Part shown: positions 32,609 to 44,830 of the stretch, one piece after another
How positions within the stretch are numbered: the stretch's first letter is position 1
Layout of the letters: every line of letters begins with the position of its first letter
Origin: Hypericum androsaemum
Taxonomy: Eukaryota; Streptophyta; Magnoliopsida; Malpighiales; Hypericaceae
Direction of reading: 5' to 3'
Length of the DNA: 64,000 nt
NCBI GenBank assembly: GCA_963995505.1
Contig: OZ023181.1
Coordinates: forward strand, 10,722,221-10,786,220
Program-made: the position numbers and the translations under genes
The notes under the pieces: generated by a model
Databases searched by the model: none
What the model was told of the DNA's origin: nothing
What the model saw: the letters and a program-made list of their open reading frames with translations, nothing else

Positions 32609-34879
32609 CATGCTTCTCAAAACATAAGATATACAAAGATGGTGTGAGAACCATCACCAAAAGTCTGAACAAGTTCCCTGTGATACATGTTCAAACCAGA
32701 GCATAGTCTAGGATCTAGCCTCTGAAAACCACTACGGAGCGTCTATACAAGAGTACAAAAGATAGCATGATTCGGAGACCTCAAAAGAGTAGCCCTCGAA
32801 TGAAAGAGATGGGCATGCACCACGGACTCCAGAACCTGAGGCAAACTATGATAGCTTTAACCTGAGATGGATTAGTAAGGGGTAAGTGTTTTGAAACACT
32901 TAGTAAGAAGATAGAACATAACATATTAGTTATGTCTGCTACAAATGAGAGACAGAACTTAACCATGTCCAAAAATATGCAAGACCATAAGATGCATGCC
33001 AACCATATGATCACACACACACAAAAGTTCACATAGTGAACAAACGGTGAGCTATAGACAGATTTAGACGGGCCACTTCCTCTCCAGCACAGGGATATCA
33101 ACATGGCCATCAGATCTCCTTTTCATAATCACATACTAAGTTTAATAGTAGTAAACTAGGATATCCCCAGTCTATGTGCACATAGGCTAACATCCCCGGT
33201 TAGCACGGGAAAACCTGTCCATATCTCACCAAAAACAACATAGCATACCCATACAAATTGGCCCCACGCTAGGAAAGACATATTCTCTAGCTAGCCATTA
33301 ACATGTGCCATATCTCTCACAGACCAATCCAAACATGACCGATCTTATCACAAATGCACATGACCACTTCATGAACATACTTCATATGCATGAGACGCAC
33401 ATAATCAAGGCCTGAAACATGCACATGCACCAAACAAAACCAAATTTATCATGTTCTATTCACTTACACAACGAAGATCCACCGATCACACTGATTCCCG
33501 AATCTGATGTCCCTTTTACTTAAAGCTTTTATAACCATTTTTTGTGATGATTCTCCTTCACCAACACACCTTGAGGAAGCTCTGTACAATAATTCCAATT
33601 CACAAAATTAGGTTAGCTTCTCACTTCCCAAATCAAGTTGCTTCCATCACTTCAAAACAACCAACCCATCGTCTAAAATAGACCAAAAATGTCCAAATAG
33701 CTCAATTCCTTTCAATCTTTTCTTTCTTACCAAGTGTCCCGCACATATATAGTCTGTAAAAAGTCTATTCATGGTCATAAATTCACTCAACAATCTGTTT
33801 TGATAATCAGAATACACACCAAGCACAAGAGAAGCTCAACCACTTCTATCTTCAATAAACATCACATATAACTCAATATTATACCATAATCACTTCAAAC
33901 AACTCTTTATATGGACTCTCCTGTATGTACTTGATATCTCAGAATCCAAATATTTACCAAAAATTCCAAACATATCACTTACCAAGTCATTACTCTTGAC
34001 CCCCTTCAATCTGTACACAATCAGCAAGTTCGAACTTCAACTAGATTTTGAATACGATTTCTTCATTCAAACAGGGTGTATGATACATAGTTAGAAACCT
34101 TATAGAGTCCTCTACCATCGGTCAAAATCTAAAGTTCCAATTCGAAGCCTAAGTACACTTACCAATCACGTTTTCTTCAATAACCTCAGCTGTGTGCTTC
34201 ACCAATGACTGTCTGATTCAAAATAGATTTCCTGTTGATTCCCTAATACAAATTTAACATATGATATACCAAAAGAAAGATATTGAAGTCCTATAAATAG
34301 TCGTGACAACTTCAAAGTCCAAATCTGAATTAAAGTAGGCTTACCGACTGATTCTTTATCTAGCAGCTTCTTTCTCTTTCCTTCAGCTCTCTCTCTCTCT
34401 TCTTCTTTTCAATTCTATTTTGTGGCTAAGTGTAAGGACGTTTATCTTCTTAAAGGAAGTCTCTGAGACATAGAAGGAGGTGGGTGAGGTCCAATTGCAT
34501 TCTACTCACCTCTTCAATTTGATCTATGGAGCAAACAAGTGGAGTATTGTAATTGACTACTTAAAATCTGGGGTCCAATCAGCACACTCCCAAGCTAGCA
34601 TCTCAAATATGGCGGCCTTCCTCTGGTTTTTATCCAATTTGATAGTCAACTTATTTGTTCCTCTCTGTTTCTAGTTTCTGGATCAAGTTTATTTGTGCCA
34701 TTGGAAGCAATATTGAGAATGTTATGCCCAATTTACTAAGCAAAGGTCAATCTGTCCAAATTTGTCTAAGTAGCTTCTCAAGGAAATAAATTCACTAAGG
34801 ATTGTTGTGGTTGAAATGGGATCATAAGGACACCAATTGACATCATTGAACACTTCAAATCACACATCTTATGTAGAAA

Positions 34880-35452
34880 AGAAAAGGCAAGAAAAGTTAA
34901 AGAAAAGGCAAGAAAAGGTAAAGAAAAGGCAAAATGTGGAAAGAAAATGCAAGAAAAGGCAAGAAAGGACAAGAAAAGGCAAGATATGTCAAGAAAAGGC
35001 AAGAAAAATATAAGATAAGGCAAGATAAAGCAAGAAACGTCAAGATAAGGCAAGATAAGGCAAGAAAAAGGTAAGATAAGGAAAGAAAAGGCATGATAAT
35101 GCAAGAAAAGACAAGGAAAAGGCAAGATAAGGAAAGAAAAGGCAAGAAATGGCAAGGAAAATGCATGATAAGGAAAGAAAAGGCGAGATAAGGCAAGAAA
35201 AAGTAAGATAAGGCAAGGAAAGGCAAGAAAGGCAAGATAAAGCAAGAAAGGCAAGATAAGGCAAGAAAAGGCAAGGAAAAGGCAAGATAAGGCAAGAAAA
35301 GGTAAGATAATGCAAGAAAAGGCAAGGAAAAGGCAAGATAAGGCAAGAAAAGGCAAGTTAAGGCAAGAAAGGGCATGGAAAAGGCAAGAAAAAGCAAGAA
35401 AAATGCAAGAAAAGACAATAAAAGGCAAGAAAAGGCAAGCTAAGGCAAGATC
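34880..35452 (+). repeat. Copy of the pre-insertion satellite segment
   Basis: This segment matches 25740-26396 in order and detail. ATGTGGA lies at 25797/34933, GATATGTCAAG at 25846/34983, and CAAGCTAAGGCAAGAT at 26381/35436. The match ends at the same string where the left copy is interrupted by the LTR; here the array simply continues with CAAGCAAG. It is therefore a paralogous empty site as well as a duplicate of the left flank. A related empty site is near 38579. Confidence 0.8.
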
Positions 35453-38400
35453 AAGCAAGAAAAGGCAAGATATGGCAATAATAGAGAAGAAAAAGAAAGA
35501 TAAGGCAAGATAAGGCAAGAATAAGGCAAGATAAGGAAAGAAAATGCATGATAAGGAAAGAAAAGGCAAGGAAAAGGGAAGATATGGGAAGATAAGGAAA
35601 GAAAATGCAAGAAAAGGTTAGATAAGGAAACAAGAGGCAAGGAAATGGCAAGAAAGGGCAAGGAAATGGCAAGATATGGCAAGAAATGGCAAGAAATGGT
35701 TAGAAAAGGCAAGGAATGGCAAGGAAAAGGCAAGATAAGGAAAAGAAAAGGCAAGCAAAGGTAAGAAAAGGCAAGAAAAGACAAGAAAAGGCAAGTAAAG
35801 GCGAGAAAAGATAAGAAAAGGTCTGGAAAAGGCAAGTAGGAAAAGATAAGAAAAGACAAGAAATGGCAAGAAAAAGTAAGAAAAGGCAAAAAAAGGAAAG
35901 AAAAGGCAAGAAAGGGAAAGAAAAGGCAAGAAAAGGCAAGGAAAAAGTCAGGAAAAGGCGAGAAAAGGCAAGAAAAGGCAAGGAAAATGCAGGAAAAGGC
36001 AAGAAAAGGCAAGAAAAGGCAAGGAAAAGGCAATATAAGGAAAGAAAAGACATTATAAGGAAAGAAAAGACAAGATAAGGCAAGAAAAGGCAAAGAAAAG
36101 GCAAGAAAAGGTAAGGAAAAGGCAAGATGTGGAAAGAAAATGCAAGAAATGGCTAGAAAAGATAAGAAAAGGCAAGAAAAGGCAAGAAAAATACAAGATA
36201 AGGGAAGATAAGACAAGATAAAGCAAGAAAAGGCAAGATAAGGCAAGAAAAAGGCGAGAAAAGGTTTGAAAAGGCATGATAAGGCAAGAAAAGGCAAGGA
36301 AAAGGCAAGATAAGAAAAGAAAAGGCAAGAAATGGCAAGGAAAATACAAGATAAGGAAAGAAAAGGCAAGAAAAGGTAAGTTAAGGAAAGGAAAAGCAAG
36401 ATAAGGCAAGATAAGGCAAGAAAAGTTAAGGAAAAGGCAAGATAAGGAACGAAAAGGCAAGATTAGTCAAGAAATGAAAGATAAGGCAACAAAAGGCTAG
36501 ATAAGGCAATAAGAGGCAAGGAAATGGCAATATAAGGCAAGGAAATGGCAAGAAAAGGCAAGAAAAGGCAAAAAAAAGCAAGATAAGGAAAGAAAATGCA
36601 AAATAAGACAAAATAAGTCATGATAAGGAAAGAAAAGCAAGGAAAAGGCAAGGAAAGGGCAAGATGTGGAAAGAAAAGGCATGAAAAGACAAGAAAAGGA
36701 AAGAAAAGGAAAGAAAATGCAAGAAAAGGAAAGAAAAATGCAAGAAAAGGAAAGAAAAGGCATGATAAGGCAAGAAAAGGCAAGATAAGGAAAGAATAGA
36801 AAAGATAACGCAAGAAAAGGCAAGAAATTCAAGGAAAAGGTAAGATAAGGCAAGAAAAGGCAAGATGAGGAAAGAAAAAGAAAAAAAAGGAAAGATAAGG
36901 CAAGAAATGGCAAGAAAAATACAAGATAAGGGTAGATGAGGCAAGATAAAGCAAGAAAAGGAAAGATAGGGCAAGAAAAAGGCAAGATAAGGAAAGAAAA
37001 GGCATGATAAGGCAAGAAAAAGCAAGGAAAAGGCAAGATAAGGAATGAAAAGGAAAGAAATGGCAAGGAAAATGCAAGATAAGGAAAGAAAAGACAAGAT
37101 AATGCAAGAAAAGGTAAGTTAAGGCAAGGAAAGGCAAGATAAGGCAAGAAAGGCAAGATAAGGCAAGAAAAGTTAGCAAGATAAGGCAAGAATAGGTAAG
37201 TTAAGGCAATGAAAGGCAAGATAAGGCAAGAAAGGCAAGATATGGCAAGAAAAGTTAAGGAAAAGGCAAGATAAGGAAAGAAAAGGCAAGATAAGGAAAG
37301 GAAAAGCAAGGAGAAGGCAGGATAAGGAAAGAACAGGCAAGAAAAGGCAAGATAAGGAAAGAAAATGCAAGATAAGGCAAGAAAAGGCTAGATAAGGAAA
37401 CAAGAGGCAAGGAAATAGCAAGAAAAGACAAGGAAATGGCAAGATAAGGCAAGATAAGGAAAGAAAAGGCAAGAAATGGCAAGGAAAAGGCAAGATACAG
37501 AAAGAAAAGGCAAGATAAGGCAAGAAAAGGTAAGAAAAGGCAAGAAAAGACAAGTAAAGGCAAGAAAAGAAAAGAAAAGGCCAGGAAAAGGCAATTAAGA
37601 AAATGGAAGAAATGGCAAGAAAAGGCAAGAAAAGGTAAGAAAAGACAAGAAAAGGCAAGAAAAGGTAAGAAAGAGCCACGAAAAAGCCAGAAAAAGGCAA
37701 GGCCAGAAAAGGCAAAGAAAATGCAGAAAAAGGCAAGAAAAGGCAAGGAAAAGGCAATATAAGGAAAGAAAAGGCAAGCTAAGGCGAGAAAAAGATAAGG
37801 CAAGAAAAGGCAAAGAAAAGGCAAGAAAAAGTAAAGGAAAGGCAAGATGTGGAAAAAAAATGCAAGAAAAGGCAAGAAAGGACAAGAAAAGGCAAGAAAA
37901 GGCAAGATAAGTCAAGAAAAGGTAAGAAAAATACAAGATAAGGGATGATAAGGCAAGATAAAGCAAGAAAAGGCAAGATAAGGTAAGGAAAAGGCAAGAA
38001 AAGGAAAGAAAAGACAAGATAAGGCAAGAAAAGACAAAGAAAAGGCAAGAAAAGGTAAAGGAAAGGCAAGATGTGGAAAAAAAATGCAAGAAAAGGCAAG
38101 AAAGGACAAGAAAAGTCAAGAAAAGGCAAGAAAAGTCAAGAAAAGGCAAGAAAAGGTAAGAGAAATACAAGATAAGGGATGATAAGGCAAGATAAAGCAA
38201 GAAAAGGCAAGATAGGGCAACATAAGGCAAGGAAAAGGCAAGAAAAGGTAAGATAAGGAAATAAAAGGCATGATAATGCAAGAAAAGGCAAGGAAAAGGC
38301 AACATAAGGAAAGAAAAGGCAAGAAATGGCAAGGAAAATGCAAGATAAGGAAAGAAAAGGCGAGATAAGGCAAGAAAATTGAAGATAAGGCATGCAAGGC

Positions 38401-40700
38401 AAGAAAGGCAAGATAAGGCAAGAAAAGGCAAGGAAAAGGCAATATAAGGCAAGAAAATCCAAGATAAGGCAAGGAAAAGGCAAGTAAGGCAAGAAAAGGC
38501 AAGAAAGGGCATGGAAAAGGCAAGAAAAGGTAAGGAAAAGGCAAGAAAAGACAACAAAAGGTAAGAAAAGGCTAGAAAAGGCAAGCTAAGGCAAGATCAA
38601 GTAAGAAAAAGCAAGATAACGAAAGATAAGATAAGAAATGGCAAGAATAGATAAGAAAAAGAAAGATAAGGCAAGATAAGGCAAGAATAAGGCAAGATAA
38701 GGAAAGAAAATACATGATAAGGAAAGAAAAGTCAAGGAAGAGGGATGATAAGGAAAGAAAAGCCAAGATAACGCAAGAAAAGGTAAGAAATGCAAGGGAA
38801 AGGTAAGACAAGGTAAGAAAAGGCAAGATCAGGCAAGAAAATGCAAGATAAGGTGAGACAAGGCAAGGAAAGGCAAGATAAGACAAGAAAAGGCAAGGAA
38901 AAGGCAAGAAAAGGAAAGAACAGGCAAGAAAAGGAAAGATAAGGGAAGACAAGGAAAGAAAATGCATGATAAGGCAAGAAAATGCTAGATAAGGCAACAA
39001 GAGGCAAGGAAATGGCAAGAAAAGGCATGGAAATGGCAAGATAAGGCAAGAAATTGTAAGAAAAGGCAAGAAATCGCAAGGAAAAGGCAAGATAAGGAAA
39101 GAAAAGGCAAGATAAGACAAGAAAATGTAAGAAAAGACAAGAAAAGGCTAGTAAAGGCGAGAAAAGATAAGAAAAGGTCGGGAAAATGCAAGTAAGAAAA
39201 GGCAAGAAAAGATAAGAAAAGGCAATAAAAGCTAAGAAAAGGCAAAAAAAAAGGGAAGAAAAGATAAGAAAAGGTAAGAAAAGGCTAGGAAAAAGGCACG
39301 AAAAGGCAAGAAAAGGCAAGGAAAATGCAAGAAAAGGCAAGAAAAGGCAAGGAAAAGGCAATATAAGGAAAGAAAAGATAGGATAAGGCAAGAAAAGATA
39401 AGATAAGGCAATAAAAGGCAAGAAACGGCAAAGAAAAGGCAAGAAAAGGTCAAGAAAAGGCAAGATGTGGAAAGAAAATGCAAGAAAAGACAAGAAAAGG
39501 CAAGAAAAGGCAAGAAAAATATAAGATAAGGGAAGATAAGGCAAGATGAAATAAGAAAATGCAAGATAAGGCAAGAAAAAGGCAAGATAAGGAAAGAAAA
39601 GACATGATAAGGAAAGAAAAGGCAAGATAAGGCAAGAAAAGGTAAGTTAAGGCAAGGATAGGCAAGATAAGGAAGAAAGGCAAGAAAAGTTAAGGAAAAG
39701 GCAAGATAAGGCAAGAAAATGAAAGATATGGCAAGAAAGGCTAGATAAGGAAACAAGAGGCAAGGAAATGGCAAGATATGGGAAAGAAATGATTGGATGA
39801 GGCATGATAAGGCAAGATAAGGCAAGAAAAAGTAAGATAAGGAAAGAAAAGGCAAGATAAGACAAAATAAGTCAAGATAAGGCAAGAAAATCAAGGAAAA
39901 GGCAAGAAAAGTCAAGGAAAAGGCAAGATGTGGCAAGAAAAGGCAAGATAAGGCAAGAAAAGAAAAGAAAAGGCAAGAAAAGGAAAGAAAAGGCAAGAAA
40001 AGGAAATAAAAATGCAAGAAAAGGAAAGAAAAGGCATGATAAGGCAAGAAAAGGCACGGAAAATGCAAGATAAGAAAAGAAAAGGCAATATAACGCAAGA
40101 AAAGGCAAGAAATGCAAGGAAAAGGTAAGATAAGGCAAGAAAAGGCAAGATGAGGAAAGAAAAGGAAAGAAAAAAGAAAAAAAGGAAAGAAAAGGCAAGA
40201 TAGGGCAAGATAAGGCAAGAAAAAGATAGAAAAGACAAGAAAAGGCAAGATAAGAAAAAAAAATGTATGGTAAAGCAAGAAAATGTAAGATAAGGAAAGA
40301 AAGTAAAAGATAAGGCATGAAAAAGCAAGATAAGGAAAGAAAAAGCAAGATAAGGAAAGAAAAAGCAAGATAAAATAAAATAAGTCAAGATAAAGCAAGA
40401 AAAGCAAGGAAAAGGCAAGAAAAGGCAAGGAAAGGATAAGATGTGGAAAGAAAAGGCAAGAAAAGGAAAGAAAAGGCAAGATAAGGAAAGAAAATCCTAG
40501 ATAAGGCTAGATAAGGAAAGAAATGGCAAGGAAAAGGTAAGATAAGGCAAGATAAGGAAAGAAAAGCCTAGATAAGGAAAGATAAGGCAAGAGAAGGCAA
40601 GGAAAAGGCAAGAAATGGCAAGGAAATGGCAAGATAAGGAAAGAAAGGTTAAGATAAGGCAAGATAAGGAAAGAAAAGGCAACGAATAGGCAAGATAAGG
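35453..40700 (+). repeat. Satellite sub-family D, right of the retrotransposon
   Basis: Marked by GATGTGG (near 36128, 36663, 37846, 38070, 39467, 39928, 40440) and AAGAGGCAAGGAAATGG or close variants (near 35635, 36512, 37402, 38999, 39754). Spacings of the second marker are about 880, 890, 1600 and 755, so the higher-order repeat is irregular. The same markers occur at 24.4-26.4 kb left of the element. Confidence 0.6.
37790..38260 (+). repeat. ~230-base tandem duplication
   Basis: GATGTGGAAAAAAAATGCAAG lies at 37846 and 38070 (offset 224), and ATACAAGATAAGGGATG at 37931 and 38165 (offset 234). The 10-base difference is one module gained in the second copy. The A8 run in the marker is shared only by these two copies, which supports a recent origin. 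Confidence 0.8.
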
Positions 40701-42009
40701 AAAGAAAAGCCAAGATAAGGCAAGATAAGGAAAGAAATGTTAAGAAAATGCAAGAGAAGGTATGATAGGGCAAGAAAAAGCAAGATAAGGTAAGATATGG
40801 CAAGAAAAGGTAAGATAAGGAAGCAAAAGGCAAGATAAGGCAAGAAAAAGCAAGATAGGGCAAGAAAAGGCAAGATAACTCAACAAAAGGCAAGCTAATC
40901 CAAGATAAGGAAAGAAAAGGCAAGAAATGTCAAGGAAAAGGCAAGATAAGGACAGAAAATGCTAGAAAAGGCCAGATAAGGCAAGAAAAGACAAGAAAAG
41001 GCTAAGAAAATGTAGGAAAAGGCAAGGAAAAGGCAAGATAAGGAAAGAAAAGGCAAAATAAGGTAATATAAGGCAAGAAAAGGTAACAAAAAGCAAGATA
41101 AGGCAAGAAAAGGCAAGGAAAAGGCAAGATAAGAAAAGAAAAGGTAAGAAAAGGCAATAAAAGGCTGGTGAAAGGCAAGATAATGCAAGAAAAGGCAAGA
41201 AACACAAGGAAAAGGTAAGATAATGAAAGAAAAGGCAAGATAAGGTCAGATAAGGAAAGAAAAGGCAAGAAAAATAACGAAATGATAAGGAAAAGGCAAG
41301 ATAAGAAAAGATAAGGCAGGAAAAGGCCTGAAAGGGCAAAAAAGGGCAGAAAAGGTAAGGAAAAGGCAAGATAAGGCAAGGAAAAGGCAAGATAAGTAAA
41401 GAAAAATCAAGGAAAAGGCAAGATAAATAAAGATAAGGCAGGAAAAGGCAAGAAAAGCCAAGGAAAGGCAAGGAAAAGGCAAGAAAAGGCAAGCTAAGGC
41501 AAGAAAAGGCAAGATAATGAAAGATGAGGCATGAAAAAAAAGATAAGTCAAGAAAAGGCAAAGAAAAAGCAAGATAAGGAAAGAAAAGGCATGATGAGGC
41601 AAGAAAAGGCACGAAAAAGGTAAGATAAGGAAAGAAAAGTCAAGGAATGGAAAGATAAGGTAGGAAAAGGTAAGCTAAGGCAAGAAAAGGCAAGATAAGG
41701 CAGGAAAAGTCAAGGATAAAGTAAGATACGGAAAGAAAAGGCAAGATAAGGCAGGAAAAGGGAAGATAAGGCAAGAAAAGGCAAGATAAGGCAAGAAAAG
41801 ACAATGTCAGGCAAGAAAAGGCAAGATAAGGAAGCAAAAGGCAAGATAAGAAATGAAAAGTTAAGATAAGGCAATAAATGACAAGGAAAAGGCAAGACAA
41901 GGAAAGAAAATGCAAGAAAATGAAAGAAAAGGCAAGAAAAGACAAGAAAAGGTAAGAAAAGGCAAAAAAGAGCAAGGATAAAGTAAGATAAGGAAAGAAA
42001 ATGCAAGAT

Positions 42010-43270
42010 AAGGCAAGACCAAGCTAGACAAGGTAAAAAATTGCAAGAAAAGGCAAGAAAAGCAAAAAAAAGGCAAACTAATAATAGAAAAGGTAAGATA
42101 AGGCATGAAAAGGTAAGAAATAGAAAGAAAAGGCAACGAAAAGGCAAGACAAGGAAGAAAAGGCAAAATAAGGAAAGAAAAGGAGAGATAAGGGAAGAAA
42201 AGGCAAGGAAAAGGTAAGAAAATACAAGAAAAGGAAAGCAAAGGCAAGAAAATGCAAGATAAGGAAAGAAACGGAAAGAAATGGCAAGAAATGGCAAGGA
42301 AAAGGTAAGATAAGGAAAGATAAGGCAAGAAAAGGCAAGAAAAGGAAAGAAATGGCAAGGATGAGACAAGAAAAGGCCAGAAAAGGCAAGAAAAGGTAAG
42401 AAAAGGCAAGACAAGGCAAAAAATGGCAAGATAAAGTAAGAAATGGCAAGCAAAGGTAAGGAAAAGGCAAAATAAGGACAAAAAAGGCAAGTTAAGGCAA
42501 GAAAAGATAGAAAAGGCTAGGAAAAAGAAAGATAAGGAAAGAAATGGCAAGAAAAGGCAAGATAAAGAAACAAATGGCAAGAAAAAGCAAGGAAAAGGTA
42601 AAATAAGGATAGAAAAGGCAAGAAAAGGCAAGACCAAGCTAGACAAGGTAAAAAATTGCAAGAAAAGGCAAGATAAAGCAAGAAATGGCAAGAAAAGCAA
42701 AAAAAAGGCAAACTAAGAATAGAAAAGGTAAGATAAGGCATGAAAAGGTAAGAAATAGAAAGAAAAGGCAACGAAAAGGCAAGACAAGGAAGAAAAGGCA
42801 AAATAAGGAAAGAAAAGGAGAGATAAGGGAAGAAAAGGCAAGGAAAAGGTAAGAAAAGACAAGAAAAGGAAAGCAAAGGCAAGAAAATGCAAGATAAGGA
42901 AAGAAACGGAAAGAAATGGCAAGAAATGGCAAGGAAAAGGTAAGATAAGGAAAGATAAGGCAAGAAAAGGCAAGAAAAGGAAAGAAATGGCAAGGATGAG
43001 ACAAGAAAAGGCAAGAAAAGGCAAGAAAAGGCAAGACAAGGCAAAAAATGGCAAGATAAAGTAAGAAATGGCAAGCAAAGGTAAGGAAAAGGCAAAATAA
43101 GGACAAAAAAGGCAAGAAAAGGCAAGAAAAGATAGAAAAGGCAAGAAAAGGCTAGGAAAAAGAAAGATAAGGAAAGAAATGGCAAGAAAAGGCAAGATAA
43201 AGAAACAAATGGCAAGAAAAAGCAAGGAAAAGGTAAAATAAGGATAGAAAAGGCAAGAAAAGGCAAGATA
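42010..43270 (+). repeat. ~620-base tandem duplication, nearly identical copies
   Basis: The unit that starts with GACCAAGCTAGACAAGG at 42017 recurs at 42632, an offset of 615. More than 500 following bases match almost base for base, including rare variants such as AAGGCAACGAAAAGG and GGCAAGGATGAGACAAG. Late in the unit the second copy carries about 20 extra bases (two modules). This is the most similar long duplication seen in the window, so probably the youngest. Confidence 0.9.
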
Positions 43271-43279
43271 AGGCAAGAT

Positions 43280-44830
43280 AAGGAAAGAAATAGCACAAAA
43301 AGGAAAGAAAATTGAAGGAAAAGGCAAGATAAGGCAAATAAGGCAAGATATGGCAAGATAAGGCAAGATAAGGCTAGAAAAGGCAAGGAAAAGGCAAGGT
43401 AAGAAAATGAAAGGAAAGACAAGGCAAGAAAACTGAAGAAAATGCAAGATAAGGAAAGATAAGGAAAAAAAAAGGCAAGAAAAGGCTACCAAAATGTAGG
43501 AAAGGCAAAAAAAGGCTTTGAAAAGGCAAGATAAGGAAAGAAAAGGCAAGATAAGGCAAGAAAAGACAAGATAAGGCAAGAAAAGGCAAGATAAGGAAAG
43601 AAAAGGCAAGAAATGGCAAGGAAAAGGTAAGATTAGGAAAGATAAGGCAAGAAAAAGGTAAAATAAGTAATAAAAGGCAGGAAAATACAAGAAAAGGCAC
43701 AAAAAAGGCAAGATAAGACAAGAAAGGGCAGGAAAAGGCAAGAAAAGGCAAGAAAAGGAAAGGAAAAGGCAAGAAATGGCAACAAAAGGGAAGCTAAGGC
43801 AAGATAAGGAAAGATAAGGTAAGAAAAAGAAAGTTAAGGCAAGAAAAGGCAAGGAAAAGGCAAGATCAAGAAAAAAAAGGCATGATAAGGCAAGCAAAGA
43901 TAGAAAAGGAAAGAAAAGGCTAGGAAAAAGAAAGATAAGGAAAGAAAAGGCAAGATAAAGAAACAAATGGCAAGAAAAAGCAAGGAAAAGGCAAAATAAG
44001 AATAGAAAAGGCAAGATAAGGCAAGATAAGGAAAGAAATAGCACGAAAAGGAAAGAAAATTGAAGGAAAAGGTAAGATAAGGCAAATAAGGCAAGATATG
44101 GCAAGATAAGGCTAGAAAAGGCAAGGAAAAGGCAAGGTAAGAAAATGAAAGGAAAGACAAGGCAAGAAAACTCAAGAAAATGAAAGATAAGGAAATAAAA
44201 GGAAAGATAATGGCAAGGTAAGGCAAGGAAAATGCAGGAAAAGGTATGGAAAATGTAAGATAAAGAAAGAAAAGGCAAGATAAGGCAAGAAAAAGAATGA
44301 AAAGGCAAGAAAAGGCTAAAAAAGGCAAGGAAAAGGCAATATGGAAAGAACAGGCAAGATAAGGCAAGAAAAGGCAAGAAAAAGAAAGAAAAGGCAAGGA
44401 AAAGGCAAGAAAAGGCCAGAAAAAGCAAGATAAGGCAAGAAAAGGCAAGATAAGTAAGGATAAGGTAAGAGAAGGCGAGATAAGGCAAGAAAAGGCTAGG
44501 AAAATGCAGGAAAGGCAAAAAAGGCTTTGAAAAGGCAAGATAAGGAAAGAAAAGGCAAGAAAAAATAAGATAAGGCAAGAAATTGCAAGGAAAAGGTAAG
44601 ATTAGGAAAGATAAGGCAAGAAAAAGTAAGATAAGTAATAAAAAGGCAGGAAAATGCAAGAAAATGCACAAAAAAGGTAAGATAAGACAAGAAAGGGCCA
44701 GAAAATGCAAGAAAAGGAAAAGAAAAGGTAAGAAATGGCAACAAAAGGCAAGCTAAGGCAAGATAAGGAAAGATAAGGCAAGAAAAAGAAAGTTAAGGCA
44801 AGAAAAAGCAAGGAAAAGGCAAGATCAAGA
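43280..44830 (+). repeat. ~750-base duplication
   Basis: TAGCAC(A/G)AAAAGGAAAG lies at 43291 and 44039, an offset of 748. It is followed in both by GGCAAATAAGGCAAGATATGG and by AAGAAAATGAAAGGAAAGAC. GGCTTTGAAAAGGCAAG lies at 43514 and 44523, an offset of 1009, so the second copy has an insertion of about 260 bases between the two marks. A third, more diverged copy of the first marker lies at 47168. Confidence 0.75.

Larger units (their letters stand above)
26397..34879 (-). mobile_element. Decayed Ty3/gypsy chromovirus-like LTR retrotransposon, Tekay/Del type
   Basis: Two long direct repeats (26397-28696 and 32467-34879) flank an internal region of 3770 bases. A primer-binding site and a polypurine tract show that it reads on the - strand. 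Domains in order are Gag, zinc knuckle, aspartic protease, reverse transcriptase, RNase H, integrase C-terminus and a chromodomain-like segment. The order protease-RT-RNase H-integrase and the terminal chromodomain are diagnostic of Ty3/gypsy chromoviruses. The integrase core is deleted, and in-frame stops or frameshifts occur in gag, at the protease-RT junction, in RT and before the chromodomain, so the copy cannot be autonomous. The outer 46 bases of the 5' LTR are lost and no target-site duplication is visible. Assignment to the Tekay/Del clade is an inference from LTR length, primer site and chromodomain; a clade-level tree was not possible. Confidence 0.93.
32467..34879 (-). repeat. 5' LTR (right copy), 2413 bases, truncated at its outer end
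   Basis: This copy is homologous to the left LTR from 32467 to 34879. It then switches abruptly into satellite, where the left LTR continues for 46 more bases (28651-28696) to the TGTGATATTC terminus. The switch point carries GAAA in both LTR and satellite, so the exact joint is uncertain by about 4 bases. It retains a 158-base segment at 33661-33818 that is missing from the left copy. The U3 part runs from the joint to about 32610, and the predicted R and U5 occupy the last ~140 bases next to the primer-binding site. Confidence 0.92.

Noticed and set aside
26397..34879. Endogenous pararetrovirus instead of LTR retrotransposon.
   Set aside because: Two long LTRs, a polypurine tract, an integrase C-terminus and a chromodomain-like tail are present, and no movement protein or other pararetroviral gene was seen.
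43000..44710. Long - strand open frames such as the 665-codon frame at 42713-44710 and the 634-codon frame at 3981-5885, which look like multi-pass membrane proteins.
   Set aside because: They consist only of the Leu/Phe/Ser/Cys/Pro decapeptide repeat forced by the pyrimidine strand, exist in all three frames at once, and lack any domain, promoter or conserved start.
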